64,000 nt of DNA from Tetrapyrgos nigripes (taxonomy: Eukaryota; Basidiomycota; Agaricomycetes; Agaricales; Campanellaceae): the NCBI GenBank assembly GCA_013368315.1, contig JAACJM010000299.1, forward strand, positions 31,902 through 95,901. Direction: 5' to 3'. The translations under genes and the position numbers were made by a program. The notes below the pieces were generated by a model, which saw only the letters and a list, made by a program, of their open reading frames with translations, did not search any database and had not been told where the DNA came from. Of the stretch, positions 20,061 to 30,677 are shown piece by piece (within the stretch, counting starts at the first letter, position 1; every line of letters starts with the position of its first letter).

Positions 20061-20159
20061 ATGTGACGCCCGTCCATACTACTGTCTCGACTCCTGAACG
20101 ACATTCTTAATTCTGTAAGTTGTCCTAGCGCATTTTTACCGTTCCCTTTTTCATTTATC

Positions 20160-20812
20160 ATGGAAGAGTTCGCCGTGGCTGAAGATAGTCAGCACAATAG
20201 TGGCCTCGAATCCAATAGTGTTTCGTTTCATCAACATATAGTGGGTGTTCTACAGGCCGTGGTATACTTGACCAGAACCACTCACTATGGGCCAGTTGGG
20301 TCGTCCAGTTTCATTTGAATTCTAATTCTCCGAGGCGAGTGTTTATCATGCTGGGTACGTCTTTCATCAGTCTGGCGAGGAGCGTCCCTTTCAGTTTTGG
20401 GTCGGATGGGCCTTAGGGTGAGTTTCTTAAACAATCCGTTGTCCAATGCGCTCGCTGATACCGTCTAACGTAGTTAACCGAAGACGCAACCCACACCCTT
20501 CTTTCCATTCTCCATACCTCGCCGAAGGATGCAGTTTCGCTGGCACAAGACGTAAGAGCAGGTCATACACTAGGAATGCATTTCGGGACATTCTATGGAA
20601 GTGAAGATGAGAGCGTCCAGCCGTTGGTTGAACTAGCAGAAGCCTTGATGGATGGTAGCGAAGAGGTGGTATGTAACATGAACGTCAAACTGCTGCCAAA
20701 GGGTCGAGGAGCGGGCAAATCAACTAAGAGAGTCCTGGAAGAAAGATGCAGGGTTCGGAATCATCGACACTGGCCAAACGGTCGTTCCGCTATACACCGA
20801 CGATTAGTTTGA
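20160..20812 (+). pseudogene. NAPE-PLD-like metallo-beta-lactamase, C-terminal relic
   Basis: Fragments in several frames match the end of the N-acylphosphatidylethanolamine phospholipase D family, zinc hydrolases of the metallo-beta-lactamase fold: GRGILDQN-SLWASWVV (about 20252-20295), RVF just after it, and DVRAGHTLGMHFGTFYGSED (about 20548-20605) including the conserved late His-x-Gly-Thr-Phe. A final WKKDAGFGIIDTGQTV precedes the TAG ending at 20812. The N-terminal half with the HxHxDH metal motif is absent. The frame is lost between the RVF block and the expected AGDTGY motif. Introns at about 20421-20473 and 20655-20735 are plausible. It cannot encode an active enzyme. Confidence 0.6.
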
Positions 20813-20976
20813 TGCATCTAAACCAACTCTTCATTGATATTACTCTACTATATAATACATACAGTAACATACATATAAACGAGAATATGTATATATGGTC
20901 ATCTAACGGTTTACTGGGAGGTTGTCCAAAAGCTAGGGTATACTTTTCAGCGCAGAAAGAGCTCTAAATATCACTG

Positions 20977-22246
20977 TCATGCACGATAGGAGGGGGGAGC
21001 ACCAACTGAGGATGCAACTGCGAGACTTGTCATTGTCATAGGTAGATGCGTCTCTGTATTAGGGGAAAGGGAGAACGAGAACTGGTATGGTTGTGGTCGT
21101 GAGCGCTTTCCCCTGCTATCTGTAGATGCCTTGAGCATTTTTTGAGTTGTTGAATGGCGACTACGAGTGTGAAATTGGCAGTGGCACAATGAACGGCTCA
21201 ACCACAAAGTCTGATAAGCCAGACCCCGTCCCATTCCACTTTCGATATCGTCCTGGACTGGAGTCAGAAATAGTCTTTGCTTCTCTCATATCTCCAAAGT
21301 CTGGCTCCTGGGGGTCGAGTGTCAAATGCGAGGATCTTTTGAGCCGTTTCTTCTGGACGCGTCTCCTCCGGAAATAGATCAAGCCGACCCCACACAGAAA
21401 TAATACGGCTAAAGGGATCGCTATGGCTGCTGCAAGAGTTCGGGAAAAAAAACCCCGAGTTTGAGGAGTTCGGATCTTGGGACACTAGGGAATTATTTTG
21501 GTCGGTTGTGTTGGCAGAGAGTCCATCATCATACCTGAAAGGTCCAGAGAGAAGAAAAGCAGACCAGTAATTAGCATGAGAAGAAACATGGACAGGAAAT
21601 GTCAAACGCACGTATATACCATCTTGTCCAACAATATCAGACTGTCAATATATCCATTTACGAGAGTAAAGTTATGTGTTTTGTATGGGAGACTTTCATT
21701 GACGTAGACGGGGACGTTGTACTGGTAAGGCGTGCCCAGATCGGAGCCGTTTTTGACGAAAGTGCCCACCTTACGAATAATTTTAGACAACTGGCTCGAG
21801 AGGATACGAGTGAAGATACCCACTAGCTCACTCTCAATATAGAAAGAAAGGTTGGAAGTGGGGATGTGGCCACTAGGAAAGGCATTGACAAGCACGATGT
21901 ATACATACACTGCAGTACCTGGAGAACGGAGAATTTTACACGAGCCAAATGGAGGGAACAATCAGACGTACTTACCATTGAACGTCAGACTCGCAGTCAA
22001 AGGGTCCCCACCATGATACTGCCCGTCATGCCATGTTTGATCGTACACTGGCACGCTTGGGTCGCCTGGAGCCTGAGTTGGTTTGGCCACACATGTACTG
22101 CAGTTTGCGTTGTTCCACACCCCTTGATACTGGATAGTCGTTCCTTGTCCATCTCCAAAAGTGTCGTCAACTGTCCTATTCATCAGAACAGCCGAGGTGA
22201 GAGGGGTAGTGAAGAGTGACCAAAGCCATGCCTGGAGGATACGCAT
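20977..22246 (-). pseudogene. Single-pass membrane protein of a basidiomycete family, frameshifted in an A8 run
   Basis: Minus-strand exons: 22246 to about 22021 in the ORF (donor GTAAGT near 21970) and then about 21910-21610. These encode a signal peptide (MRILQAWLWSLFTTPLTSAV), a Trp/Cys-containing ectodomain (YQGVWNNANCSTCVAKP, TWHDGQYHGG) and a beta-rich segment (GTAVYVYIVLVNAFPSG). A third exon from about 21528 carries a transmembrane segment (AAAIAIPLAVLFLCGVGLIY) followed by RRRR. This is the layout of a large family of basidiomycete surface proteins of unknown function with extracellular jelly-roll-like regions. The frame before the membrane segment and that of the segment itself differ by one base, at a run of eight A (plus strand, about 21445-21452). 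The tail ending APPSYRA (to 20977), typical for the family, is again in another frame. Real mutation or sequencing error are both possible. Confidence 0.6.
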
Positions 22247-22519
22247 AGATGGGGAAGTGAGGAGGACAACAGGAGAAGAGTCTTGACCGAATGAGCCAGG
22301 ACCATACCTGGACTCTGGAGGTACATAAATGGGAGGCTCCAGTAAACTTCAAAGCCTATTCATGTTCAAATCTGACCTTTCTTGATTTTTCAAATTGTCC
22401 GTATCATCGATACAGGTGATGAACTTTATGTGTTGATAGCCTCAACTGACGGAGTTGCACGGACAAGAACGGGTGCAATAGTATTGTCAGGACAAGAGAA
22501 GGATCAATCGACTCCACTG

Positions 22520-22632
22520 CTAAGCAGCTTTGTTAGACTCGAGCGAGTTGCTTCCGAAGGTTTGATGAAAGTCGACAAGTCGACTGTCATCAAAGTGTTA
22601 CAACTGGTTCAACCGAGTCTAACAGCTTAGGT
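22520..22632. repeat. 113-bp imperfect foldback (palindrome)
   Basis: Left arm TAAGC-(AGCTT)-TGTTAGACTCG...AGTTG...TTTGATGA-AGTCGAC pairs with the right arm GTCGACTGTCATCAAA...CAACT...CGAGTCTAACA-GCTTA around an AA centre near 22577. Flanking duplication is not obvious. It resembles a small foldback or MITE remnant. Confidence 0.6.
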
Positions 22633-22836
22633 AACTAGATAGACAGTTAAAAATAATAACAAGTTTACAAAGCGACCGTAAGACACATACAGCGCAGTTC
22701 CTGGTACCGTTGAAAGTCAGAAAGTGTGAAGGCTAGCAATCAGAGCAGAAGCGACTGCGTGGATATAATGCAGTGTGGAGAGAGAGAGAGAAATTTATTA
22801 CACGGCATGGTCCACGAGTTGAACGCCGGTTTCCAG

Positions 22837-23454
22837 TAGGGCTGGGCGCCGTACCCGTACATACGGGTCCGTATCCGTACCGTGTCCACTCCAAGCTGAG
22901 GTCGAGACGGTACGGTATACGGTACGGTCTGACCCGTATCAGACCGTACCGAATACGGTCTTTACGACCGTGATACGGGTAGGTGACACATTAGCCTTAT
23001 ATGGCAAGTGTAACGCTTTCACGTGACTGTGACATCGTCCAAAAAGGGAATAGTGAGTCCCAGTGCAGGTGGGGACGACATTTTGGGTTGCCGTTGGGAC
23101 TGACTGCATTGTTCTGCTTTACTCTAGGACAGAAGCTGGATCATTTCATGGGAATTTGTTGCCTCTTCTGACCCCGGTGATACCTCAATAGGAATTTTTC
23201 TCCACGCACATGCAGACCTGAAATATCAATGAAATATACTCAAGGTACGCAATTGTTTTCATGCCTGAAATTGACTGATGATGGATTTTTTATTCACTGA
23301 CCGTAAGTACGGTATACGGTACGGTATACGACCCGTACCCGTACCGTCGAGGACTTTTTCTGCAAGGCATACGGTACGGGTTCGGCATGTCCGTAAAAAA
23401 TACGACCGTATTTTATACGGTCGTACCCGTATACGGGTACGGTTCCCAGCCCTA
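22837..23454. mobile_element. hAT-type MITE, copy 1 (618 bp)
   Basis: Starts TAGGGCTGGG and ends CCCAGCCCTA, flanked by an exact 8-bp direct repeat GTTTCCAG (22829-22836 and 23455-23462). Both subterminal regions are packed with GTACCG/TACGGTA and CCCGTATACGGG palindromic motifs; the core (about 22985-23280) is unique. It encodes no transposase: the open frames through it (for example YGIRYGIR-type) are by-products of the palindromes. Eight-base duplications and short TIRs fit a non-autonomous hAT element. It is nearly identical to the outer part of 40231-41150. Confidence 0.85.
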
Positions 23455-23469
23455 GTTTCCAGGAGGCAC

Positions 23470-24086
23470 ACTTATTAGCGTTCCCTGGACCATAGGGCAG
23501 ACGAGCTGGCGACTTCTACATCCGTCGTAGATCCCGTCCCACCCTACGACCACCTTTGACTTCTATTGTAACTACGCTACGGGCTACTAACGGTTGGCAC
23601 GGGGGACGTTCGGTCTATGATAATCGGGGTGAATTCACTCAGGCGATTTGCGTACAATTCTCAATTCCCCTCGCCCTAGTAGACTTGCTTCAATTCTCTA
23701 TCTTAGACTAGCAAGGAAACACTGAGTAATAAACGATCTGGGTGCCGCTGCTCATGTCTATATATACGTATGGCATTACATACATCTTTTTCGTATCTAT
23801 GTACATCACCACCTGCCAGGAACCCCTAAAACGACAAATAAAGAACAAAAGACGACAAGCGACGAACGACCAAGTTATGTTCATAAAGCCCGAAAAAAGT
23901 CGCAGTCCCAACCCAAAATCCACGCAGAGTTCCAAAGAATAGGGATACACAATAATAAAAATGTCCCAATCCATCTTTTAACGTTTTAACTCCCCCTCAG
24001 TTTCCCTCTATTCACTCCGCCCCCCTCCTCTCTATCAACCCTTCACGACTTCGCACTTTCCCTCTTTCACTTTCTCTCCATCCATC
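23470..24086. other. Intergenic, no gene seen
   Basis: 3' flank of the DUF1365 gene. Pyrimidine-rich stretches at 23990-24090 may include its 3' untranslated region; no supported coding sequence. Confidence 0.45.
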
Positions 24087-26736
24087 CTAACATTTAACAT
24101 CGACCACCCTCCTAACAACCCTTCCCCATTTCTCACCTTCCCATGGTTCGCCTACTTCGGCTCCTTCGTCGAATTTCAACACTCGCGCACCGACGAGACG
24201 AAACACTCCCTTTTCGAGATAAGATAAGAACAGAAGGACGAGGATGAGGAAGGTTGAGAGGAGTGAGTGTGGAGGAACGTAATCTTGTACGTGTTCAGAG
24301 GGAGACGAGACCGTAGAAGGGGATAGGATTGGGGTATCGAGGAAATGTCTCGCTGGAATTGGTGGTAACCCATTCATGCCTTTACTCGTGTCCCTAGAAG
24401 ATTCAGGTGTGGGTAGAGGGATAGCCCAAGACCTAATCCTTTGCCTCAGGCTTAGACTCGGGTTTTCTCCTTCTGTTTCTCCAGTCGCTTTTTCTGTATG
24501 GCCATCAAACCCACCGAATAGCTCTAAAAACATCCTTTCAGCCTCTTTTTGTGCTTCTTCCCCATCTGTCCCATTTCCTTCCCCACCACCTTTTCCATTT
24601 TCATAACCAGTCTCGTGAGAATCAGACGAAGACGCAAGAGATAACGAAAACAGCCTCTCTCCCTTCTCCCCGCCTCTCTCCAAAGCCCACCTTGCCGAAG
24701 GAGCGAGGAAGAGGAGGGTGTAGAATGTTGGTGAGAGGTAGGTTATTTTGAGCGTCTTGGTTAGCGTTTTCGTTTTCGTTTTCGTGAGTGTTTCTGTTAA
24801 CGTTCTGCCGTTAGCCTTGACGTCGACTTGGCCGTTTTCGTATGAGCCATTAGTGTTAGTGGTGCCGGTGTTGGGATAGGTGGGCTTGGTGGGCTCGTCG
24901 ACATGGCCATCAGACGAAGATAAAGACAAAGACTCCCCACTAAACACCCTCCTACCCCCTTCTCCTTCAATCCCAGTTACGGCGAAGGAGGAGGGTATTA
25001 GTTCAACCCTCACCACTACCTTCTCCCGAGTCTTCTCCACTTCCTTCTCTACCACCTTTCCTAGAGGCTTAGTCCTAGACTCGCCCTCCTGGTTCTCCAA
25101 CTGACGAGCCAAAAAAGACGCGAGTACACCGACACGCGCCGCGACGTATCGTTCAACGACCCTTCTAGCCCAAGTTTCAAGGGCTGAAGCGGGTAGGTGG
25201 CGGATTGTTAAAGCCTGTACTTGAATTGTTCCAGTCCTACTCGCGACCGGACACCCGAACCCACCACTACTTCCTGCGTCCCCATAGTCTCCAATTCCGT
25301 CCCTAATCACACTTCCAACTCGATCAGCCTCAAAATGCCCTTCAGGGAGACGTGTGTTGGACACGTATGCCGGAGACGCTGGAGTCTGGGGAGCGGGAAA
25401 AGGCTCCGGGCGAATATAAACCCCTAGCTGTTTCCTATAGTGTAGGATATAGGCTTGGTAGAGGATTCGGGGGAAGGTTAGGAATAATGCGAATGGGTTC
25501 GCTTTCACTTTCGTGGGTCTTGAAGCGGGAGTAGTCGTTGTCACTGTCGAGGCTGAAGACGAAGAGGCGAACGGGTTAAGGGAGAATAAGGATAGAATTG
25601 ACTTTGAAGAAAGTGGAACGGAAGACATTGGTCTAAGGACGGCTGTTAGTTTTAGCGGGCCTATTTCTGACTTGGTGTTCTCTGTACTAGTCTTCGCTCT
25701 TGGTTCGTTGGTTTCGTTATCTGAGTCAGCGGATGGAGCAAAAGGTGCATCCAAATGCAAATGGACGCTTATGGTCGGCATTGGAGGCGTTGCGCCGTCA
25801 CCACCCTCACTCGTTCCCTGTCTTGTTCCCGAATCCAATGAAGGCGGTGCCTGACTAGGCCTCTTAGCACTAACGACATAGTACCCCTTCCTATCGTTGA
25901 ACGGGGAGACGTGGAATGAGCGGGGGAATGTCCAGCGGTGGTCGTAGCCTGAGGCGGCCGGGTACGAGTTGGGTAAAGCGTCTTCGTTCTTCCCTATTTC
26001 GAGTAGGTAGACGTGGGATTCGCCGAATGTGTTGTGGACCTGGTGGATAGTATACGAGTAAATTAGAGTAAGGTGTTAATATTAGAATGATAGAGGGAAT
26101 GGAAGAAAGTCGTACCTCTAGAACAATCAACCACAACTCTGGTTCTGACTCTTCCTTCGTCTCCTCTTTTTGTTTTCCTTCACAACCGCCTCTCCTCTTC
26201 CGATAACAGAAATACACCGTCAACGGATTAATACCCTCAAATCCACAAAACCGAGGCATAGTCATCATCCATGCGTCATAAAAGTCATCTTCTCCCACTT
26301 TGGAAACAGGAAGGAGACATCGTCGTTGGAGGAGTTGAATGAGTTTCGTGCGGATAGATGAAGGATGACCGTTTGATAGAGACGACGACGACGATGTAGA
26401 TGGAAGTGAGGGAGTAAGATACCCCTCGGGCCCAATACCAAACAACCTAAACCTCTTCATGTACCCAAACAACCATGGCACATCCAACACTCCCTTTTCC
26501 AACGCGTTTAACGAAACAAGCACCGAAGTCGAATCATAAGCGAAACGATGGGAGGAAGAGGATGGGAGGAGACGGGCGTGGGTTATGTGGTTGGTTAAGA
26601 TGTAGCCATGCGCGGGGGGTGGTTCAAAGTGGAAGCGGAGTGAGAGGAGGAGAAAGAAAAGGCCCAAGTAAGAGTAAGAAGGGTTATGATGACGAGTATG
26701 ATGGTCAACATCAAGGAGGAGGAGGACGAATGGCAA
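24087..26736 (-). CDS. DUF1365 family protein (about 857 aa), start unresolved
   Basis: Two exons in frame, (26736)-26116 and 26039-24087, joined by a GTACGA...CCAG intron. The first part reads RFHFEPPPAHGYILTNHITHARLLP, then SVLVSLNALEKG, WLFGYMKRF, SIRTKLIQLLQ, DAWMMTMPRFCGFEGINPLT; the second begins VHNTFGESHVYLLE and continues GYDHRWTFPRSFHVSPFND. This is the full DUF1365 signature. Bacterial members sit beside cyclopropane-fatty-acid and desaturase genes, but the biochemical role is unknown. The C-terminal half is long, low-complexity and fungus-specific, with a membrane segment near the end (LLSTFLILVLLFLSYLEKGV). The frame is open upstream to about 26751 without an ATG, so a 5' exon is missing or the true start differs. 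A broken copy lies at 57048-59043. Confidence 0.82.
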
Positions 26737-26929
26737 CGCGATATTCGACGTGTCTCAACTACCATCACACATCATCTCCACACAAAAATTTGAACAACCC
26801 TACACTGGACAGCTTATGCCTATTCGTTTCTCTAGACAAGGCCCGAATACACAGTACGCTGGGACAGAGGCAGCAAGGAGCATCTTCATGCAATGCAGTC
26901 TCTCTCCTCTGAGTCTCTAACGACGTTTC

Positions 26930-27352
26930 TGACTGCCAGGCTTTTCGCAGATGGGAAACGGTACCCCTAGCATCCATCTCTTTGCCAGTGAAGGCACGTT
27001 CTTTCAATGTACACATTGCTCAATGCTGACTGGTACATGTCTTTGCCTCAATGACACCTCAAGACACGCGCATTGGCAATTTGGAACTTTGTCCAACATG
27101 CCACGCGTTAAAATCTAAATCCACGTCCTGCTACCGTGTATCACCGTTCTACATCTTCTGTTTGCAATCTAGGCCAAGACACAGCGTAACTCGTGGTCAC
27201 ATACACTACGGCTGCCTATGCATGTGCATTCATGGTGGTCCAGATGGGAGTCTGTCTATCCACGGATGAACTGCTAGCTTTTGGAAACAGAGGATACCGG
27301 CAACATACTGTGACACGTCTCGAATTCTGCGATCATTGTTGGGCTTTTGGAA
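26930..27352 (+). pseudogene. Cys-rich (zinc-ribbon-like) gene or relic, duplicated copy 1
   Basis: Open pieces with paired cysteines: EGTFFQCTHC (about 26984-27015), LELCPTCHALKSKSTSC (about 27080-27130), SPFYIFCLQSRP, and DELLAFGNRGYRQ followed by LEFCDHCWAFGI up to a TGA near 27352. CxxC pairs suggest zinc binding. The pieces lie in two frames and I could not link them with convincing introns. The same stretch exists at 59830-60270 with further frame damage, so this copy may be the less decayed one. No family recognised. Confidence 0.35.
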
Positions 27353-28007
27353 TCTGATAGTTTTTATATTTATCAAGGCCTTGAGAGACCCTTGAGGTGA
27401 GTCGATATTGATTAGTTTCTTTGTTCTCAACGACAGTCCTGATGGTTTAGCCGTTTTTTGATTGCACCTTTTTGTTATTCTTTTGTTTTCCAGATCTTTG
27501 ACGGGAACTTGAAGCTTGTGCTCTTGACGCCTGACTTTTGCTCGCAAGTCTCGACGTACACCATGGCGCATCTTCAGATTACCTCAGTTACCTCACTAGC
27601 CGCTAGAACGCTTGTCTTGGCTTGTGGTCACTTTTTCATCAACTTTTCATTGACGACCGTTCAGCTTGTAATATAATTTTGCAATGACATGATGATACAT
27701 GAATATACCTTCTTGCAGATACAAACCTCAGACATCAACGACAAGATGGTTTGCTACTGTTCTGCGCTGCCAGCACCTGCAGCACCTCGCAAGTAGAAAC
27801 TGTCAATGATCACGTGTTTAGGACACTCTACGGCGCTTCTTCGAAGTTCAAAGCACAAATCTTACCAAATGTGGCTCAACTCAATTGCTCACCATCAGCC
27901 ATCAAACCAAAAGTTGCAATTTCGCGCAATCACATATCACGCATGCACATGACTTGGGCACTTTCCTTGCTTTGTGCCTTTGTACATCTACCACATACAT
28001 CCGAGCT
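27353..28007. other. Duplicated intergenic/promoter region before the NLR gene
   Basis: No gene called. The sequence is well conserved with 60270-60903 (for example CTTGACG...CTTTTGCT..CAAGTCTCGACGTA, GACATCA..GACAAGATGGTTTGCT, CACATGACTTGG), so it belongs to the large direct duplication and includes the NLR promoter. Confidence 0.5.
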
Positions 28008-30677
28008 ATGACAGACAATTCTCCTGATAATAAGTAAGTCAACCTAAGTTACACTGAGGTGCAGATGCTTATAGTCTTTCAAGCCAATTGCAAACTCAAG
28101 CTGCCAATGTTAGGTCAGAATTAATGTTATTCCAGTAATTGGAAGCCTGACTGTCCTTTTTAAAATCTTCTGTAGCTTGTTCAATAACAGTTCCAAATTC
28201 ATTATCAGCCAGAGTACTATCAATGTTGTCAGTGGAAATCAGTACAATACCCAAAGTAAGCCTAGAGATTGGTATATGTGAATGAATCTTGATTAAAACT
28301 GCATATGGATATCACAGCAGGTAGCGGCAATAATGCAGAATGGATCAAAGCACCAAATCCTTTTGAGAACTTCAATGCAGCTTACCCCAAGATAGTGGAG
28401 GGTACAGGAACTTGGTTGCTTGACCATGAATCCTTTGAGAAATGGAAGAACAACTTGAATGGTTCATTGCTATGGCTCCAGGGCAAAGGTCAGTTTTTGT
28501 TCAAAATGATAATCTGTTTCTCAAAATATCTCTTATCAGCTGGTTCTGGCAAGACTTTTTTGTGGTAAGTATTTGCAAAATCAGAGTGAAGTAACCTACT
28601 AAAAGTTGAATGTACTCAGCACTAGTGTCATCAATGATTTGAGGAAGAACAGCTCTGTGTTCTTCTACTACTTTGACACTCGTGACAAGGTCAAAGCAGA
28701 TTATCAAGGATTTATCTCTTCCCTTTTGTGTCAAGTGGCAAAAGAGGCTATTGAAAAGGGAAATACTTCTGCACAAAATGAACTTGAGAAGCTCTATAAT
28801 AGCAGCAAGAAAGGAGACTTCCTAGTTGCAGAAAATATAGAGGCCACACTGATTCATATGCTGATGGTAATGGGTGCTGCCTATGTCATTGTGGATGCAA
28901 TGGATGAATGTATTGGGCAATATCAAGGAAAACTACTAGCCTTGGTAGAGAAATTACTCACCACACTCAAAAATTGCTATGTGTTTGTATCAAGCCGTCC
29001 ACAAATTAATATAGCCCACAAAGAAGTTCAGATCATCGCATTGGATAAACAGACTTCTGATATCGGTATTCTTTCCGATATTAAAAAATATGTGGATACA
29101 AAATTACAAGAACAACTTGCTTGGTCTCCTGAGCTAAAGGCTCAAATAAAAGACACTCTAGTGAATGGTGCTGATGGACAGTAAGTATCTATTTTAAAGT
29201 CAACAATTTCAAGAATAATGTGCTAAATAATTACAACAGAATCAGATGGGTGGACTGTCAGTTGACAGCACTTGATGAAATCAAAATGCCAAAAAGAGTC
29301 AGAAAAGCTTTAAAAAACTTGCCAAAAACTTTACAAGAGACATATGCCAAGATCTTGGAGCAGGTGAAAGAGGAACTGAGAGAGGATGTAAAGACAATTT
29401 TTCAGTGGCTGCTGTTTGCTTATAGGCCATTGACCATAGTGGAAGTTCAACATATACTGGCTGTTGATGTGGAAGAAGAAAGATTCTTGTCTGAAGATCT
29501 ACTTGAAAATATTGAAACAGAGCTACACAAAGTAGTCAATTCTAGCTTGGTAGTCATTATCCAAGGTATTGAAAAGGGTTATGGGAGAAAGCAGACTGTT
29601 ATGACAGTTCAACTAGCTCACCCTTCTGTAAAAGATTACTTGCTATCTGAAGCAACTTTTCAAAGTGTTTCAAGATATTTTCAGATAAATAGTGCTCTAG
29701 CCCATGAGGCTATTTGTCAGACATGTATTGTTTATCTTTTATGCTGTGGACAAGTGTTGATTGATGTGGAGAAATCTGCTTTAGCACATTATGCTTCTAA
29801 GTATTGGTTCTTGCATTCTAATGAAAGCAAAGAAGATTCTTCAGTTATATTGAACCTTAGCTGTCAGCTCTTAAACAGTACACAGCCTGCATATTATAAC
29901 TGGTTAAATGTGTATACACCTGATACATGGGATAAGAAGCCACATCCAAAAGGCACAGTGCAGCCATTTTATTATGCTTGCTATATAGGGATAGAAAGTG
30001 TTGTTGTGTATATGCTTGAACGTGATAATGTTAATATTTATGGAATGGTTGATAGTGGAACTATTATCAATGCACAGGGTGGAGAGTATGGAAATGCTTT
30101 ACAGGCTGCAAGTCATAGGGGTCACTTAGAAATTGTGAGATTACTTTGTGAGAATGGAGCTGATGTCAATGCACAGGGTGGAGAATTTGGAAATGCTTTA
30201 CAGGCTGCAAGTGAAGATGGCCACTTGGAAGTCATAAAAGTACTCCTTGAACATGGAGCTGATATCAATGCACAAGGTGGAGATTATGGAAATGCTTTAC
30301 AAGGTGCAAGTTATGAAGGTCACTTAGATGTTGTAAAATTACTTTGTGAAAATGGAGCTGATGTCAATGCACAGGGTGGAGATTATGGAAGTGCGTTACA
30401 AGCTGCAAGTTATGGAGGTCACTTAGAAATTGTAAAATTACTTTGTGAAAATGGAGCTGATGTCAATGCACAGGGTGGAGATTTCGAAAATGCTTTACAG
30501 GCTGCCAGTGTTAATGGACATTTGGAGGTTGTAGAGATGTTGCTTGAAGGGGGAGCTGATATCAATGCACCTGGAGAAGAATATTCAAGCGCTCTGCAGT
30601 TTGCTCAGTTTAATGGGCATTCAGAAGTTATAGCAGCTCTTATTAAGGCAGGAGCTGAAGATAATGTGGCAGAATGA
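28008..30677 (+). CDS. NLR-type protein: NACHT P-loop NTPase with six ankyrin repeats (776 aa)
   Basis: Seven exons join in frame: 28008-28033, 28084-28113, 28176-28255, 28318-28488, 28540-28564, 28620-29180 and 29240-30677. The Asn/Ser-rich N-terminus contains SLFNNSSKFIISQSTINVVS. The linker NPFENFNAAYPKIVEGTGTW leads into the NACHT domain: Walker A GKAGSGKT (split by two introns, the 25-nt exon 5 holding its core), Walker B YVIVDAMDEC, sensor-like VFVSSRPQ, and the winged-helix-like IRWVDCQLTALDEIK to LLFAYRPLTIVEVQHIL. The C-terminus (about 625-776) has six 33-residue ankyrin repeats, NAQGG-YGNALQAAS..GHLEVVKLLCENGAD. Fungal NLRs act in heterokaryon incompatibility and innate-type recognition. 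The gene is markedly more AT-rich than the neighbouring DUF1365 gene. A broken paralogue is at 60904-63939. Confidence 0.92.

Noticed and set aside
23259..23478. Open frames on both strands rich in YGIRYGIR / RIRVRPY within the MITE (and again at 40974-41165)
   Set aside because: They are translations of the GTACGGTATACGG palindromic repeats at the element ends, not proteins.
24376..25854. Several plus-strand frames of 60-113 codons
   Set aside because: Antisense shadows of the GC-rich low-complexity second exon of the DUF1365 gene.
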